This document shows, one piece after another, positions 1-11,311 of a DNA stretch of 64,000 bases. The notes beneath the pieces were generated by a model, which made no database searches, was not told where the DNA came from, and saw only the letters and a list, made by a program, of their open reading frames with translations. The DNA lies in contig JADNRY010000016.1 in assembly GCA_015501585.1 (NCBI GenBank), positions 372,001 through 436,000 of the forward strand, written 5' to 3'. Within the stretch, counting starts at the first letter, position 1. Every line of letters starts with the position of its first letter. Made by a program: the position numbers and the translations under genes. The DNA comes from Rhodocollybia butyracea (taxonomy: Eukaryota; Basidiomycota; Agaricomycetes; Agaricales; Omphalotaceae).

Positions 1-1130
1 GATATCTTAGACCCCTCACTTGACAGGATGGAAGGCGTAGAGAATTTCAACCTTGATGCCTTTGGATTCGGTTACGATAACTTTGGTACTGATGCTGGGT
101 CAGGGATTGTAATGGGTATGGCACTGGAAGACATTGGTATAGGTGGTCCAGATGGTTTTGCATCTAGCTCATCCAGCGCTCCGGGTCCCTCCAATTTATC
201 CTCTTATAACGCGAATGGGATGCAAGCTCACAAAGATCAATTGTTGAATCCGTTTAGCGCTTTTGGCCAGCAGTATAGAGGTGGCTTCCCTCTTCGGACG
301 TCACTCTCCCCTGAAGCCCCGTCACCGCCTTCATCGCAGTCCCTACCGACCCAGAAGCCGAAAAGCGATTCCGTACTACAAACCGCGACAGCGCAAGCTG
401 CACGAATGTTCGGTATGGGGGTGCATCCTTTCGTGTCTCCTGATCCGAATGCGAGCACTACGGATCTTGGACAAAGTTTTGCGAGTTCATCGAACGGCTA
501 TGCTAATCTCAACCTGTTCGACGCATATGGAAAGCAGCAGCAGCCTGCGCAGCAAAACTCGTTTCCTCCATTCTTACAGCAGCAGCAATCGTCTACTTCG
601 AATAATTCCCCTTCTACTTCCAATCCCCTTTCCACGGCCCGCATTCTAACGTACATACCCATACCAATTCACAAAGTCCGCCCTCGCTTGCATCATCGTC
701 ATCGCCTAGCACATCGGGATCTCCGGCGGCGTTTATTGACGATCCAGCACAGCTCTATGCCCGTTTCACGGAGTTTATGGCCCAGAAAGGTGGCCTACCA
801 CTACTGCAACAACAGCAGGCATCGTCCTCAATGATGAATCAAATGCCGCAGCAACCCCAGCATCAGAATCAGCAAGGATATGCATCGACAAATACCAATT
901 CTTATAATAACTATGGAGGTGGTTTCTCAGGTGATCCTAATGGATACCAAAATCTTCCGCGATTCGAGCCACTCGATTCTGAAGTCAATGCATTTTTGAA
1001 TTCGTTGAGGAGTGTGAGCGGGGCTCCTGCTGGAACTGGGATGGGAGCGGCGGGATCAGGGCAAGTACTGCCGTATGGGCAGGTGTATGGAGAACGACAA
1101 CAGCAGCAGCAGTGGAATGCGCGATCATGA
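1..1130 (+). CDS. 3' part of a Gln/Ser-rich disordered protein (partial)
   Basis: The frame is open from the left edge, with an ATG at 28, so the gene may begin outside the window. The protein is low in complexity: Ser/Pro tracts around residues 45-110, several poly-Gln runs, and an Asn/Gly/Gln-rich C-terminus ending at the TGA at 1128-1130. No folded domain is recognised; the composition resembles activation regions of fungal transcription factors or RNA-binding proteins, but that is only an analogy. The frame used up to about 640 differs from the one used after 710. Either a 59-nt intron (651-709, GTACAT to CCTAG) joins them exactly in frame, or one C is missing from the CCC run at 638-640. 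The Ser/Pro-rich reading continues upstream of the putative acceptor, which favours the indel. Confidence 0.6.
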
Positions 1131-2140
1131 TCATAGATGTGTTTGTTTCTTGGTTTATTCTTCTTGGTTCCCATGTATGTATCTGTTGTTTTGTTATCCA
1201 TGTTTTCGACCATATAGTAGATACTTATTAATGTGCTAATACCCTTTACTTGCTTCACTTGCTCACTACACTATCTCATAGCGTCTGTATGGTATTACCC
1301 GTGGAATAAAATCGTATTTGTTCAGAGGCGAGAAGTACTCCGCTTTGCTGTGCGAGGAGTTGAACGTGCACTGTTAATCATCAGCTTCGAAGCCTTTGTC
1401 TTTTCGCTTTATTATGATTATTTCGTATACATACAACATCCCTGTACGGAAACATCCGGGTTCCAATACATATTTCAGGGACTTCCAAGCACTCCAAATA
1501 CAGCAGTCTCCAGAACAACTTGTAGCTGTAGCGTTCCAACTTCCAAGTACATAGTTAAATTGAAGTTCTGCCGTTTTCGAATTAATTGCTGTCGTTGGAA
1601 ACAATTGGGAACAAGGTTACAGTTGAAAGATGGGAGTCTTCATTGGTACCTACTAGCAGTAAAATTTAAAACTCCTTTGCGAGTTTTGAAAGAGACTTTG
1701 TACTTGAATGCCGGCAGAGCATCAGAAAGAGTCAGTAATGAATTGAATACCTTTTTGGATTTCATTGTACTATTTGCTCTTTTGTTCTTTACCATGTGCT
1801 CATTTTCGGCATATCGAGCTCTTTTGTCTTATGAGAAGTATAAAAAGTACAATGGAGCCAGAGAAATCCTTATCCAGCTTTCGGGCCCACTCCTCTCTTT
1901 ATTCGGTCAGTGACAGTTTAATAAACATCTAGTTTCGCAGCTGAACAGCCTGTGTTAGGTTCCGTTCATTAGACCCAGCTACAGCTACACATTCACCCTT
2001 TTGTATAATTTACGCAGCATAGCATATTTGCATCTGTCTCTCTCTCTCTTACTGCATTCACGTCTTCGAGCCTCATTTTGCAATAACTCTATATCGCCGG
2101 GCGATTTCTCTTCATCTTACGCACTTTCTTCATCACCACA
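1131..2140. other. Intergenic, 3' UTR then promoter of the BTG-like gene
   Basis: No supported gene. A 681-nt open frame at 1233-1913 starts at GTG, has no recognisable domain and reads like translated AT-rich spacer. Pyrimidine-rich DNA (CTCTCTCTC near 2037-2051) precedes the next start codon, as is common in basidiomycete promoters. Confidence 0.5.
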
Positions 2141-3112
2141 ATGGCCTTCAACCCTTCTACCAGCCTTTCTGTTACTCTTGCCCACGCCATTTCTTACCTC
2201 ACCAGGCCGCTAATTGTCCAGTATTCTGCCACGACTATCATCAAGCTCCAACTTGTTCTTGAAGCTAACTTGACTGCTCTCTACGCACCGACATGGGTTT
2301 CGAAAGAGCCCCTTCGTGGCTCAGGCCGACGCTGTCTTACGCTTTCGCCAGAGTGTTTGCCACCTCGTGTCATCTACTCTGCCTGCCTTAGTGCAGGTGT
2401 TCAGTGGTTTGACTGGATTGCTCTCCTCGGTGGCAAGGAATTCGATTTCTTTGTTGACCCGGGATGTGTATCTGTACGCCACGGAAGGAAAGGCTCACCC
2501 GACTGCAAGCTGCTTACAGTCTGGGCTGATGAAATTCCTTCTCCCACTGCGCCTACTCTTGCTACCAAGGTATTTTGCTATAGTTTCCGTCTTTAATCAT
2601 GTACTCATTTCCTGCAGGTCCAGAGCCGCACAATTGCTCAGCAGCTTATGGAGAGCGAGTACGACGACGAAGAACAGATCTTTGCAATGATCGCTGAGCA
2701 GACTAAGCCTTCAACTCAGTGGGTTGCGCCCAGTTTGGACAGACTTACTATTCCTTCAACTATGCGCTCTTCGTCGCCATTCTCTACCGACTCCTCCATA
2801 TCCGCTTCATCTTCCCATTCACGAAGCAGTTCCCGCTCGTCTAACTCGAGCTCGGGCTTTTCGTATTCTTCTTCCTCGCCGTCTGACACTACAGTCTCTT
2901 CCACGAGCTCTCCCAAGCAATCGCGCCGCGAACGTGCCCGACAGGCTCGTGTCTTTGTTGACACAACTAAGACTGAAGTTACTCCATACGATGGCGGAAA
3001 GACCACCGTTCTGACTGGTGGTGTCATGCTTGGTGGCAGCCCCGTCCAAACCAGGACACACAAGGTGAACAACGCTTTCACCTCCCAGCAGTGGCGTCAA
3101 GTTCGTGTTTGA
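2141..3112 (+). CDS. BTG/Tob family (anti-proliferative) domain protein
   Basis: Two exons, 2141-2569 and 2618-3112, flank a 48-nt intron (GTATTT to CTGCAG) and encode about 307 residues. The first 120 residues fit the BTG/Tob domain. A box-A-like stretch has Trp, then the motif LRGSGRRC, and a box-B-like stretch has FFVDPGCVSVRHG followed by GS. In animals this domain binds CAF1/CCR4 deadenylase subunits and promotes mRNA deadenylation; a similar role here is inferred. The second half is a Ser-rich low-complexity region (about residues 170-250), then a basic stretch (SRRERARQARVFVDTT). The start is the first ATG after a pyrimidine-rich leader. Relation to BTG proteins rests on motif spacing, not on a search. 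Confidence 0.72.
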
Positions 3113-4464
3113 TCGAACGGTCAGCCTGAAGAAGAATCGACAACTTCACAGAATATGGATGCCACACTCCGCCCATATTTCCTACGTTTTACGCTTTATC
3201 ACGATCGACCCGTGTCTCCCTTGCGGAGATGACTACGTCTCATCATTCTAGACAGGCTTTGAATAGCTTCGTCGTTTACCTCACGAAAACCATAACCAAC
3301 ATCAACGAAATCAACCCGGACTTTTTTTGTTTCTGATATCTTATCTTCTTTGTATCTTCATCATCTCGTTGCATTGCATCCCATTCTTGGCTCTCTGCTG
3401 TGTTTTATACTCTCCTCAACCTCATCGTAATGATCCTCTCTTCATCCATCATCATCCGAATGTGTAGCATGTTCTTCATTCATGATTTGCTTTACGCTAT
3501 CGCTGGGTCTAATTACTGGTCTTGCCGACTAACAATCGCTATTCTATTGCTGACTTTAATTCTCTCTAATGTGTCTATCTTCCCTCTTGTGTTATATGGT
3601 GTCGTACATTTTTTGCTGTATCGTATACGGTTACGTGCTTTGCTCGATCCTGTCGAGTGTAATGTATCCTTTTTGCAGGCCCAGCCCTTGAATGGGATCT
3701 GGGTTTGTGTATCCTCTCACATTTGCTTGTTGTAAGTTCAGACTACAAGACACGAAGCTCTAACGCGTGAGTTTCCATGAACGCGCCCGTGATTTTTGGC
3801 GTTATGCGGCAGCGTAGGCTTATCCCGCCCGTTCATCACACATCACTTAAGCGACATCAAAGATAAATTGCTAAAACAAGCTAAAAATTTCACTCCTAAC
3901 TTGAGTTGGACTAGTGAGGAGAGTAAGTATTAGGCTGTATTAGGACGGCGGCTGGGAGGCGGGGATGCTATCAGGAGCGAATTGGAGGTAAGGATGAAAG
4001 GGTGTGAGGAGAGACGAGGGATGAACTGGGAGGGATGTACTTAATTCGTGTTTTAGCAATTGTAAATTGCTGAACGTTTCCCGGTGTTTCCCCGGTGTTT
4101 TCCTTGACCTTCCTGTGTGGGCTGAGTCGGTCGAGTTCGCTGGAGCGTAGCGACGTGGCGGTACCCCCCCTATGCACCAAGTAACTCTGCCTCCCTCTCT
4201 GCGACTCGAGCTTGGGCGTGGAAAATGTGGGGGGAGTCGGACTTTTCCTTGGGGGACACCGCCCCACGGAGCTGATCTACCTTTTGATTGCCTTTTGATA
4301 CACTAGGCGAGGTTGATCTATTCTTACTGTTTCATAAGTATCTCTTCCATATAAACAAGCGACTTGTGTTTCGAAACCCCAGTTCTGCCGGTTCAGTCCC
4401 CCCACTCGATCGAATACAGCTTGCTGGTCAATCTGCATTCCTCTTACAACACAACTCTCAAAAA
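3113..4464. other. Intergenic with a TATA-like box
   Basis: Holds the 3' UTR of the BTG-like gene and the promoter of the next gene. A hydrophobic open frame at 3400-3735 starts at GTG and is not supported. An ATATAAA box lies at 4350-4356, about 110 bases before the ATG at 4465, which fits a core promoter position. Confidence 0.45.
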
Positions 4465-5368
4465 ATGCGCTTTACCCTTCTTCGCTTTGCTGTCATAGCT
4501 AGCTTCATGTTTGCTGTGTACCCCATACCAGTTCCAGGGCCAGGGGAGACAGCAGAATCATCTCCACCTGTAGTAAGTGATTCCTGGGTTAATCATACTA
4601 TACTTCATACTCACAACTTGCCAGAAACATGCCACGCCCCACCGAGTGATGAAAGCAGACGTGAACACAAGTGTTTATTGAATCAATCCTACTATACCTA
4701 ATATCCACGTCTTGCCAGGTAACCATCACTTTTGTTGATGATAAGGGTATAATCATCCCTGTCCCTGTCGGCGAAGAACTTCAAGATCATTCTGATGTCA
4801 CTGGAACACTTGGTAATGAACTCGACTTGGATTTAAGCAAAAGAACGATACTCTACAAAGGCTTATATTCACCACGGCTTCGTGACGGCTGGCTAGAGTG
4901 GGTTTATATCCTCGTTGAAGGACTGTCCAAAGAATGTACTTCAAGTGATCCATGCGTCGGGTGGATAGCACGACGTGAGTACTTGCTCTTGGCTCTGTTT
5001 TTTTTTAAAAAATATATGATTTGCTAGTAAAAGACGGCAAGGTGTGGTATGTTCGCATTAACAAAATGGTTGAGGGCAAATGGAAAAAGGTTGAACACTT
5101 CGAGGGCAAGCCTAAACCAGCAGCATTGGATGCGGCAGTCGCAGCAGCCGCGGAAAAAAATCGGGAGGAGATTCAAATAGAGTTTCAACAGGATTATAAG
5201 AAGGAGCCATCCGCGGAGGAGGAGCACCCGTCCGCGAAGCCGTCCGCGAAGCGCCCACTGCAACCTCACGATGATTCGGATTATTCAACTGACTCGCGCG
5301 CAGCCAAGAAGCCTAATATTGATAAGCTGGATGATACTAGTGCTGGTGACAAGCACCGGGGCCCCTAG
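4465..5368 (+). CDS. Small secreted protein of unknown function
   Basis: The first ATG (4465) after the TATA-like box opens a signal peptide (basic n-region, then hydrophobic residues up to about 19), followed by a Pro-rich spacer. Proposed exons are 4465-4572, 4719-4974 and 5028-5368, about 234 residues. The 53-nt second intron (GTGAGT to CTAG) is convincing. The 146-nt first intron is long for this genome and may be split differently. The middle is a compact region with two Cys (KECTSSDPCVGW) and many Trp/Tyr. The tail from about residue 150 is charged, with EEEHPSAKPSAKRP and Asp/Ser/Lys-rich sequence, and looks disordered. No family recognised; secretion is inferred from the signal peptide. 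Confidence 0.6.
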
Positions 5369-5639
5369 GCCAAGGTGGACCCAATGGCCAAGGATGTTCT
5401 GCCCCTAGCCGGTATGCGTAATCCTCAATGTGTACAACACTTGTTTTGAGTGTATGCGTAATTAATTGTGTTTGTGAGGTAGCGATCCAACCTACCTCTT
5501 CCTGACCATAGCAATTCTCAGTGGGTGTCCGAGCCGATGAAGTAGCCTCATGGGTAGCTATCTTATATGTCTTTCGGGAGCTCGGATAGGCCTACAGTTA
5601 TACCGTAGGTATTAGCCAAATCAGTGAGTAAGTCACAAT

Positions 5640-5915
5640 AAGAATCGAATATTTCTACTCGTGAAACCGCCACGATGCTGGGAAGCACTGACCGATATTT
5701 TGCTTGTTTGGATCGTGTGACGACTGGTGATGAGCAGCTTAGCGTCGCGTGTAGACTGGATGGGAAGACATACGGAGAGAGTTGTGGTAAGTCTCTTACT
5801 GTAATCTGGAATTAACTGACTGGTTCCGTTACCTTATCTAGATCGAGTATTTTAATCAACGACAGGTTTTGCAGAGGCTTAGAAGGAAAGATTGGCAGGC
5901 AGATGCTCAAGTACT
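5640..5915 (+). pseudogene. Relic exon of a Cys-containing peptide, copy A
   Basis: A frame containing an ATG at 5675 reads a plausible coding exon ending in CRLDGKTYGESC, then a good GTAAGT donor at 5787 and a possible acceptor at 5841. After splicing it meets a stop within a few codons. A diverged copy lies about 840 bases downstream. The pair suggests an old duplicated gene, perhaps a secreted small protein, now decayed. Function unknown. Confidence 0.4.
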
Positions 5916-6564
5916 CAAATGCTAAGCAATGATATATGATTCTGTGTGGTACGCGTTGTATATCTTGTTGCTTCGGGCTTCAGCTGCAGCCGAGTTGTAA
6001 ACCTGTCGAACTGTGCTCTCACCGATTCTCAAGATCTCATCAACGACGCAAAGCCCCCGTATCCTGATTCATTAGTGCATTAGTACTTTAGGATTCACTG
6101 TGCCGCGTCATGGTCCCATGAAATCCTCGCCACTGTATTCGGGTTGCAAATTCTCTTGGACCGTATACGTCGTGATGTTGTTCTCTTCCGACCACGGATT
6201 GGTAGAAGACTTTCGTTGAGTCTTGACACCGTTGATATACCAAAAGCCGTCTTCGTAAAGATACTACCACGTCTACGCCAGGGAAAAGAGACAAAAGAGT
6301 TTGAAACTACTTTCATTTGTGCATCGCTTGTGACGAAACGGTTTTCCTTGGACTGTGCGTTGGAATCGGATAAGATCTTGGCGCTTAACCGGACCGTAGA
6401 GTGATGTCCAGCGCTGACAATGTTTGACGTGCTTCAACGTTCAACGCTCTATGCATGCGACCATTTTCTTCTCGCAAAGAATCAAACAGTTCAACTTAAG
6501 AGGACCGCCAATGATGCTGCTCTGGACGTAAAAAACCTCACTTGTTGAATCGTTTGCGGCTGTG

Positions 6565-6755
6565 AAGGTGACGAGAAGCCTAGCGGAGTGTAGACTGGGG
6601 AGGAAGACATACAAAGAGTGTTGTTGTGCACAAGTTGGGCGAGTAACATGTTCTTCCTTGTAGAAATTACCTGACTGGATTGTTATCTTATCCATCTCAA
6701 TCAACGATGGAGAGCTCAGACAGATTGGCCCAGGCGGATACTCAAGTACTTAAGC
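6565..6755 (+). pseudogene. Relic exon of a Cys-containing peptide, copy B
   Basis: The sequence matches copy A over about 190 bases, including the exon end (here CRLGRKTYKECC), the following intron-like stretch with TTACCTGACTGG, and a downstream block with GATTGGC and CTCAAGTACT. Frames upstream carry stops, so this copy is non-functional. Confidence 0.4.
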
Positions 6756-7345
6756 TCGCTGATTCTCGTCTTCACCTCAACGTGCCCACCTAAGAACTGT
6801 TCCTCTCCCTCCTTGCTGTGTGCTTTGTCGACGATAGCTGTAATCTGTGGTACCTCATTGTTCTCAAGAAGATATCCACACATTTGTCAAGGCACCTTCA
6901 ACCAAGTTTCTCTTTATCACCACGCGTTGCGCCAGAGGTTCGACGCATCTGCAAAACGGTACGACGAACATCCTCACGTTTTCACACCCGCTAAACGGCA
7001 CATTGCTAAATAATTGAATGAGCCTGAGGACACTCTCATAGTTCTCAATGTTTTTAAACATCCTTATCCACTGTACACTGTAACCAGATCTAATGGGATT
7101 CTTGTCACAACTTTGCATGTATTCGGCCTCTTCCAAAGCTTTCGTTATCGCGCCTTCGTGAGGCTTCTATTGATAGGTCAAAGCGAGTTTTGGTGAAGTA
7201 TTATGATGCAAACCGGCATCCCCAATGCAGTACCACTCGAAGAGGGAGCAGGGATTTCGAATTAAAGAAGTGGGCTACTAACTATAGTACGATCTAAGTG
7301 ATATTCTAATCTAATGATACTTTTTCGACTACCCTCCGTATTAGT

Positions 7346-9679
7346 TCATCCGACTTTATTACCTCCCATCCTCCTCCTCTTCTCCGGGTCCAAGATCGAC
7401 TTCCTTAACCGAACACTCTTCGGAGTAACTTCTATCAGCTCATCATCCGCCATGTACGCCATACTCTCCTCTAACGTCATTATCCTCGGTGAGGCGATAA
7501 CTATTTTTTCGTCTGCTCCAGCCGCTCGTATATTCGTCAACTGCTTCTTCTGACACGGGTTCACATAGAGATCCTGGGATTTGGAGCATTCCCCGATGAC
7601 CATTCCTGGGTAAACATTCGTTTGCGGGTGAATGAATAGGACTCCACGAGCTTGGAGGGGTGCCATGGCGTAGGCGGAGGTTTCGCCGTTGGCCATTGAG
7701 ATAAGTGTACCGTTGCGTCCAGTGTCGATGGCTCCTTTGTAGGGTTGGTAGTCTTTGAAGTAATGATTGAGAGTCCTGAGGAGGAAGGTTTGCGTAAGCG
7801 GATTTCTTCCGTGACTGCGAAAGAGTTTACTCACCCTTCGCCATGAACGTCGTTCTTGAACTCTCCAGCCATGTAACCAATTAACCCCCTTGCAGGGACG
7901 TCCATTTCAATCTTGACCCAACCCTCTTCAGGATCCCCATTCTCATACAGATGCATCTCCCCTTTACGCATCGTGAGCTTCTCAATGACCTTGCCAGCAT
8001 ACTCTTCCCTAACGTTGATCGTACACGCTTCTATTGGTTCAAGCATTCCACGAGTAGCAGTGCGCGGGCCTTGGTGATCTGGGTCGGGAATCATGACGGC
8101 TTTTAGGGGGACCGATGGTCAGCTCGTAACCTTCCCGGCGAAGAGTTTCGAAAAGTACTCCGAGGTGAAGAACACCTCGACCACGAAGTTCGAGAGCTTC
8201 GGAGGTGGGTCCAGGTAGGACTTTGAGAGCGACGTTCGTTTCGGCTTCCTTGTAAATACGATCCCGGATGACTTGGGAGGTCAATTTGTTGCCTTCGCGG
8301 CCAGCAAACGGTGCATCGTTGGGATAAACGAACATGGAGATAGTGGGCGGGTCAATTGGCGTTGTCTACACAAAGATCGATTAGAAAGAGTGGTTTAAGG
8401 GAGAAAAACAAACGCATGTACCTCGAGGGGTTTAGGACCTTCCTCACCCCAACCGTCAACCGAGACAAGACTGACATTGACACCACCTCCTTTGGTCAAC
8501 TTGATCCCAGCAACGCTCACAATTTCACCAGCCGCCGCAGAATCCTTCTCGATACGGTCCATACCAATCCGACTGTAAATCTTTTTAACCTTCCCTCCAC
8601 CACATTCGTTGCCTTCAGCATCGAGCGCCATAAGAGTGTCGCCAACATTAAGAGTTCCAGACTGAATTCTTCCAAGATAAAGCATACCAACATACGAGTC
8701 GCTCTCAATTTGCACCGTGAGCATCGAGAACGGTTCAGTACGATTGAGATGAGTTGGCGGGGGGACGTGTGAGAGGATCAAGTCGAAAAGTGGCTTCATA
8801 CGAGCACTGACGACGCTGTCAGAGGCGTCTGGCGTTTCAACTTCGGCTGCACCGATGGCAGGGATATCAGCTTGTGCCCAACCTTGTTTCGCAGACGCGT
8901 AAAGTAGAGGGTATTCCATCTGGTCGTCCGTGGCTCCGAGGGTCGCAAAAAGATCAAAAAGGTCGCTTTCGACTTGCGCAGGCCGCGATGTAGATCTATC
9001 AGCCTTGTTCATGACCACCAGAGGTCTGTAAAGAATGTCAACACCAGAACTGGCTCGGATACAAAGTTACCGACTTCAGGCCTTTTTTCAGAGCTTTGGA
9101 CAGCACAAAACGCGTTTGGGTCATCGGGCCTTCCGTAGCATCTACAATCAACGCTACACCATCTACCATGCTCATTATACGCTCGACTTCTCCACCAAAA
9201 TCCGCGTGTCCAGGAGTGTCGACAATATTAATGAGGTTTCCATCGTACATTATACTGGTGCATTTCGACAGGATGGTGATTCCACGTTCCTTTTCAAGAT
9301 CATTAGAGTCCATGACCCGCGTAATAAAGCCACCGTCGACTGCCGAGTCTGCGGTGGTTCCAGCTAAAGAAGACGAAGTCGGAGTGAGCTGGAGCTGCTC
9401 TAGAGTGCTAAGTCGTTTCAAAGTCCCCGACTGGCGTAAAAGTTGGTCTACTAGTGTAGTTTTACCATGGTCAACTGTGCGACAAAATCATCAGTACAAT
9501 TTTTTTTTCGCGCATCAAAGGCCTTCTTTACCATGGGCAATTATAGCAATATTCCTGATATTTTTGGTGGAAATTGGACCATCCGCAGAGGTTGCGAGGC
9601 TTCTAGTGACATATCCAGGTCGAGACGGTGGCTGAAATGTTGACAATGTTCTCCAAAAAAGAGACTGACATCGTAGCAT
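7346..9679 (-). CDS. TypA/BipA-family translational GTPase, probably mitochondrial
   Basis: Five exons on the minus strand: 9679-9532, 9474-9075, 9025-8422, 8365-7835, 7775-7346, giving about 703 residues. The first 30 residues are Arg/Ser-rich with no acidic residues, like a mitochondrial presequence, which decided the ATG at 9679 over an upstream GTG. GTPase motifs are in order: AHVDHGKTT (G1, about residues 48-56), RGITI (G2), DTPGHADF (G3), NKAD (G4). EF-G-like domains and the TypA C-terminal part ([12 protein letters not shown], then a Lys/Arg-rich end) follow. TypA/BipA acts on ribosomes in bacteria; a mitochondrial ribosome role is inferred. One extra base near 8101-8110 (run TTTTAGGGGG on plus) breaks the frame between GPPK and AVMIPD. 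Splice phases agree everywhere else, so this is a sequencing error or a recent mutation. Confidence 0.88.
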
Positions 9680-9874
9680 AACTTGAAGACGGCTCTTGAA
9701 CGGCCCCAACGGAAAGTTTCCGACCGAGTCCGATGAATGAGTGGCAAAGTGGGTCACATGACACGTAAGCCCCTTTCTTCGTAGTACTAGTACTGTAACT
9801 TGAGTGATAACTGGCTGACGACTCCCTCGATCCTGATTTTGTCACCCAATTTCTAGAGACACTTCACTCCAGAT
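9680..9874. promoter_or_regulatory. Divergent promoter with repeated E-box block
   Basis: This 195-base gap separates the starts of the TypA-like gene (minus) and family copy 1 (plus). At 9752-9779 lies a block beginning GGTCACATGACAC and ending CCCCTTTCTT, found again at 11905, 13321 and 15780. GTCACATGAC fits the RTCACRTG E-box of bHLH factors such as Cbf1/USF. Regulation by such a factor is inference. Confidence 0.5.
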
Positions 9875-11311
9875 ATGTCACTAAATATCTCAAACTTCGG
9901 AGGGGAGCTTGCTAATGAGAAAACACAAACCCTTTTGGTTATCACATCCGGTGAAAGTGGACGATGGGTTCGACGGAATCCTGCTCAGGTTGAGAAAGCC
10001 CGATCCCTAGGTGCTCTGCTTTATGGAGACCTTCATGTGAACGACGACCACATCACAGAATCCGTTCTTTCCCTCGACATATGCTCCATGGCTACATGCC
10101 AAGAGGCTGTCTCCTTTGCTATTCACCTTTCTGATATGACGTCTTTCCCTGTCCTCGTGAAATTTTCAGAAGAATGCGAAGAAAGATTAAGGGGAAATGG
10201 TGGAAGAGAAGGAGGAAGCAGTAGTGGTGGTGGAAGTGGTGGTGAAGATGGAGGAGGCGGTGATAGTGATGGAGGAGGCGGTAGTGGCGGAGGGGGTGCA
10301 GGTGCAGGTGCAGAAAAAGGGGGCTCGAGGAAATTCACTTTGGTAGCTGAATGGGAAGAGGACAATTCTCCTGTTTCCCATTCATTAATCAAAACACTAG
10401 TCCGTTGTCCTGGTTTTTCTTTTATCAAGTCTCTGCTCATTTTTTTGAATTGCAGTTTGCATCTCACCCTGAGTACCAAGGCGGTGCGGACCTGGAGTGT
10501 TCAGTATCAATATACCTAAATGATTCCGCCCGCTTCAAATTTAATGCAGGCTACATTGTTGTGAGTTCCGATCGCCAAAAGTGTTTTGAATTAGACATGT
10601 GGGTTCTTTTGGATGATTTGCTGTTTTCTAAGCTAACAAATTGCTCTAGAGAAGTCAGTGAGAAAAAACCTGAGAAACTTACTTCCGGCCTGAGTGGAAC
10701 AGTCACTGCTACTTCTCCACCTACTCCAGTGATTTCGGCTACATCCGCGAAACAACTTCGGAACTTCCAAAAGGTGGACTTGTCTCTGACCCCTTCATCC
10801 CAATCAACAAAGCACACTGTGCTGGGTATAAGTTCCAACCTACCAGATCATTGAATCCTCCAACAAAATTCAAAGAGAATTATGATGTGTCGATATCACC
10901 AGTTATGAACTTTGTAAGCCGTTTGCTGCTATCTACGTTGGATGCTCCCTAATGGGACTTATCAGACCAAGCCTCCTTTGTTAAACCTCCAAGTATCACT
11001 CTACCTCCACCTTGTTCCAAGATCTGCAGCGCAAGGCTCAGAAGCTGTGGTTTTAGTCCATCAGGTATGTGAAAATACCTTTTGTTTAGAGTACCTCAAC
11101 GATATTTGGTTCATAGATACAGGTGGAGAACATCTACATTATTGAAACAGCCAATGACCGTAGAGTTGTGGACTTCAACAACCATTGGACCAAAAGTTAC
11201 CAGGAAAAACAAGTATTGAAAATCATTAAGGAAGGCGAAACGGTCAAAGTTGTCAAGGGAAAAAGCAAAGAAATTATAGTACCTATGGGCCCCCCAAAAT
11301 TATGTCATTGA
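9875..11311 (+). CDS. Unrecognised family, copy 1: N-domain, Gly-rich linker, C-domain
   Basis: ATG at 9875. Exon 1 (9875-10399) encodes a domain of about 100 residues holding SGESGRWVRRNPAQ and EKARSLGALLYG, then about 50 residues of almost pure Gly/Ser, then KFTLVAEWEE. Exon 2 begins at 10456. Exon 3 ends at 10913, exon 4 is 10966-11064, exon 5 is 11123-11311. The intron between exons 2 and 3 is uncertain: donor 10599 with acceptor 10729 keeps frame and gives DIDFGYIRET, while a shorter intron 10599-10649 does not reach the frame of exon 3. Downstream text such as ELPKGGLVSDPFIP and HCAGYKFQP is clearly coding. I do not recognise either domain. This is the only copy of four in the 9.8-16.5 kb array that looks complete. 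Confidence 0.55.

Larger units (their letters stand above)
5369..7345. other. Gene-poor tract with decayed exon copies
   Basis: No intact gene is seen. Two diverged direct copies of a short Cys-encoding exon lie at about 5725-5915 and 6565-6755 and are listed separately. Other open frames here overlap on both strands and mostly use non-ATG starts, so I treat them as chance. Confidence 0.5.

Noticed and set aside
1233..1913. Open frame of 226 codons after the left-edge gene
   Set aside because: It starts at GTG, has composition like translated spacer, no domain, and no splice or promoter support.
3400..3735. Hydrophobic open frame that could look like a membrane protein
   Set aside because: The start is GTG and it sits in T-rich 3' UTR, which gives hydrophobic codons by composition alone.
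6864..7136. Minus-strand frame of 90 codons
   Set aside because: Overlapped by frames on the other strand, with no recognised motif and no clear gene context.
9703..9757. Upstream GTG start for the TypA gene
   Set aside because: It would extend into the duplicated promoter block and dilute the Arg/Ser-rich presequence; the ATG at 9679 fits better.
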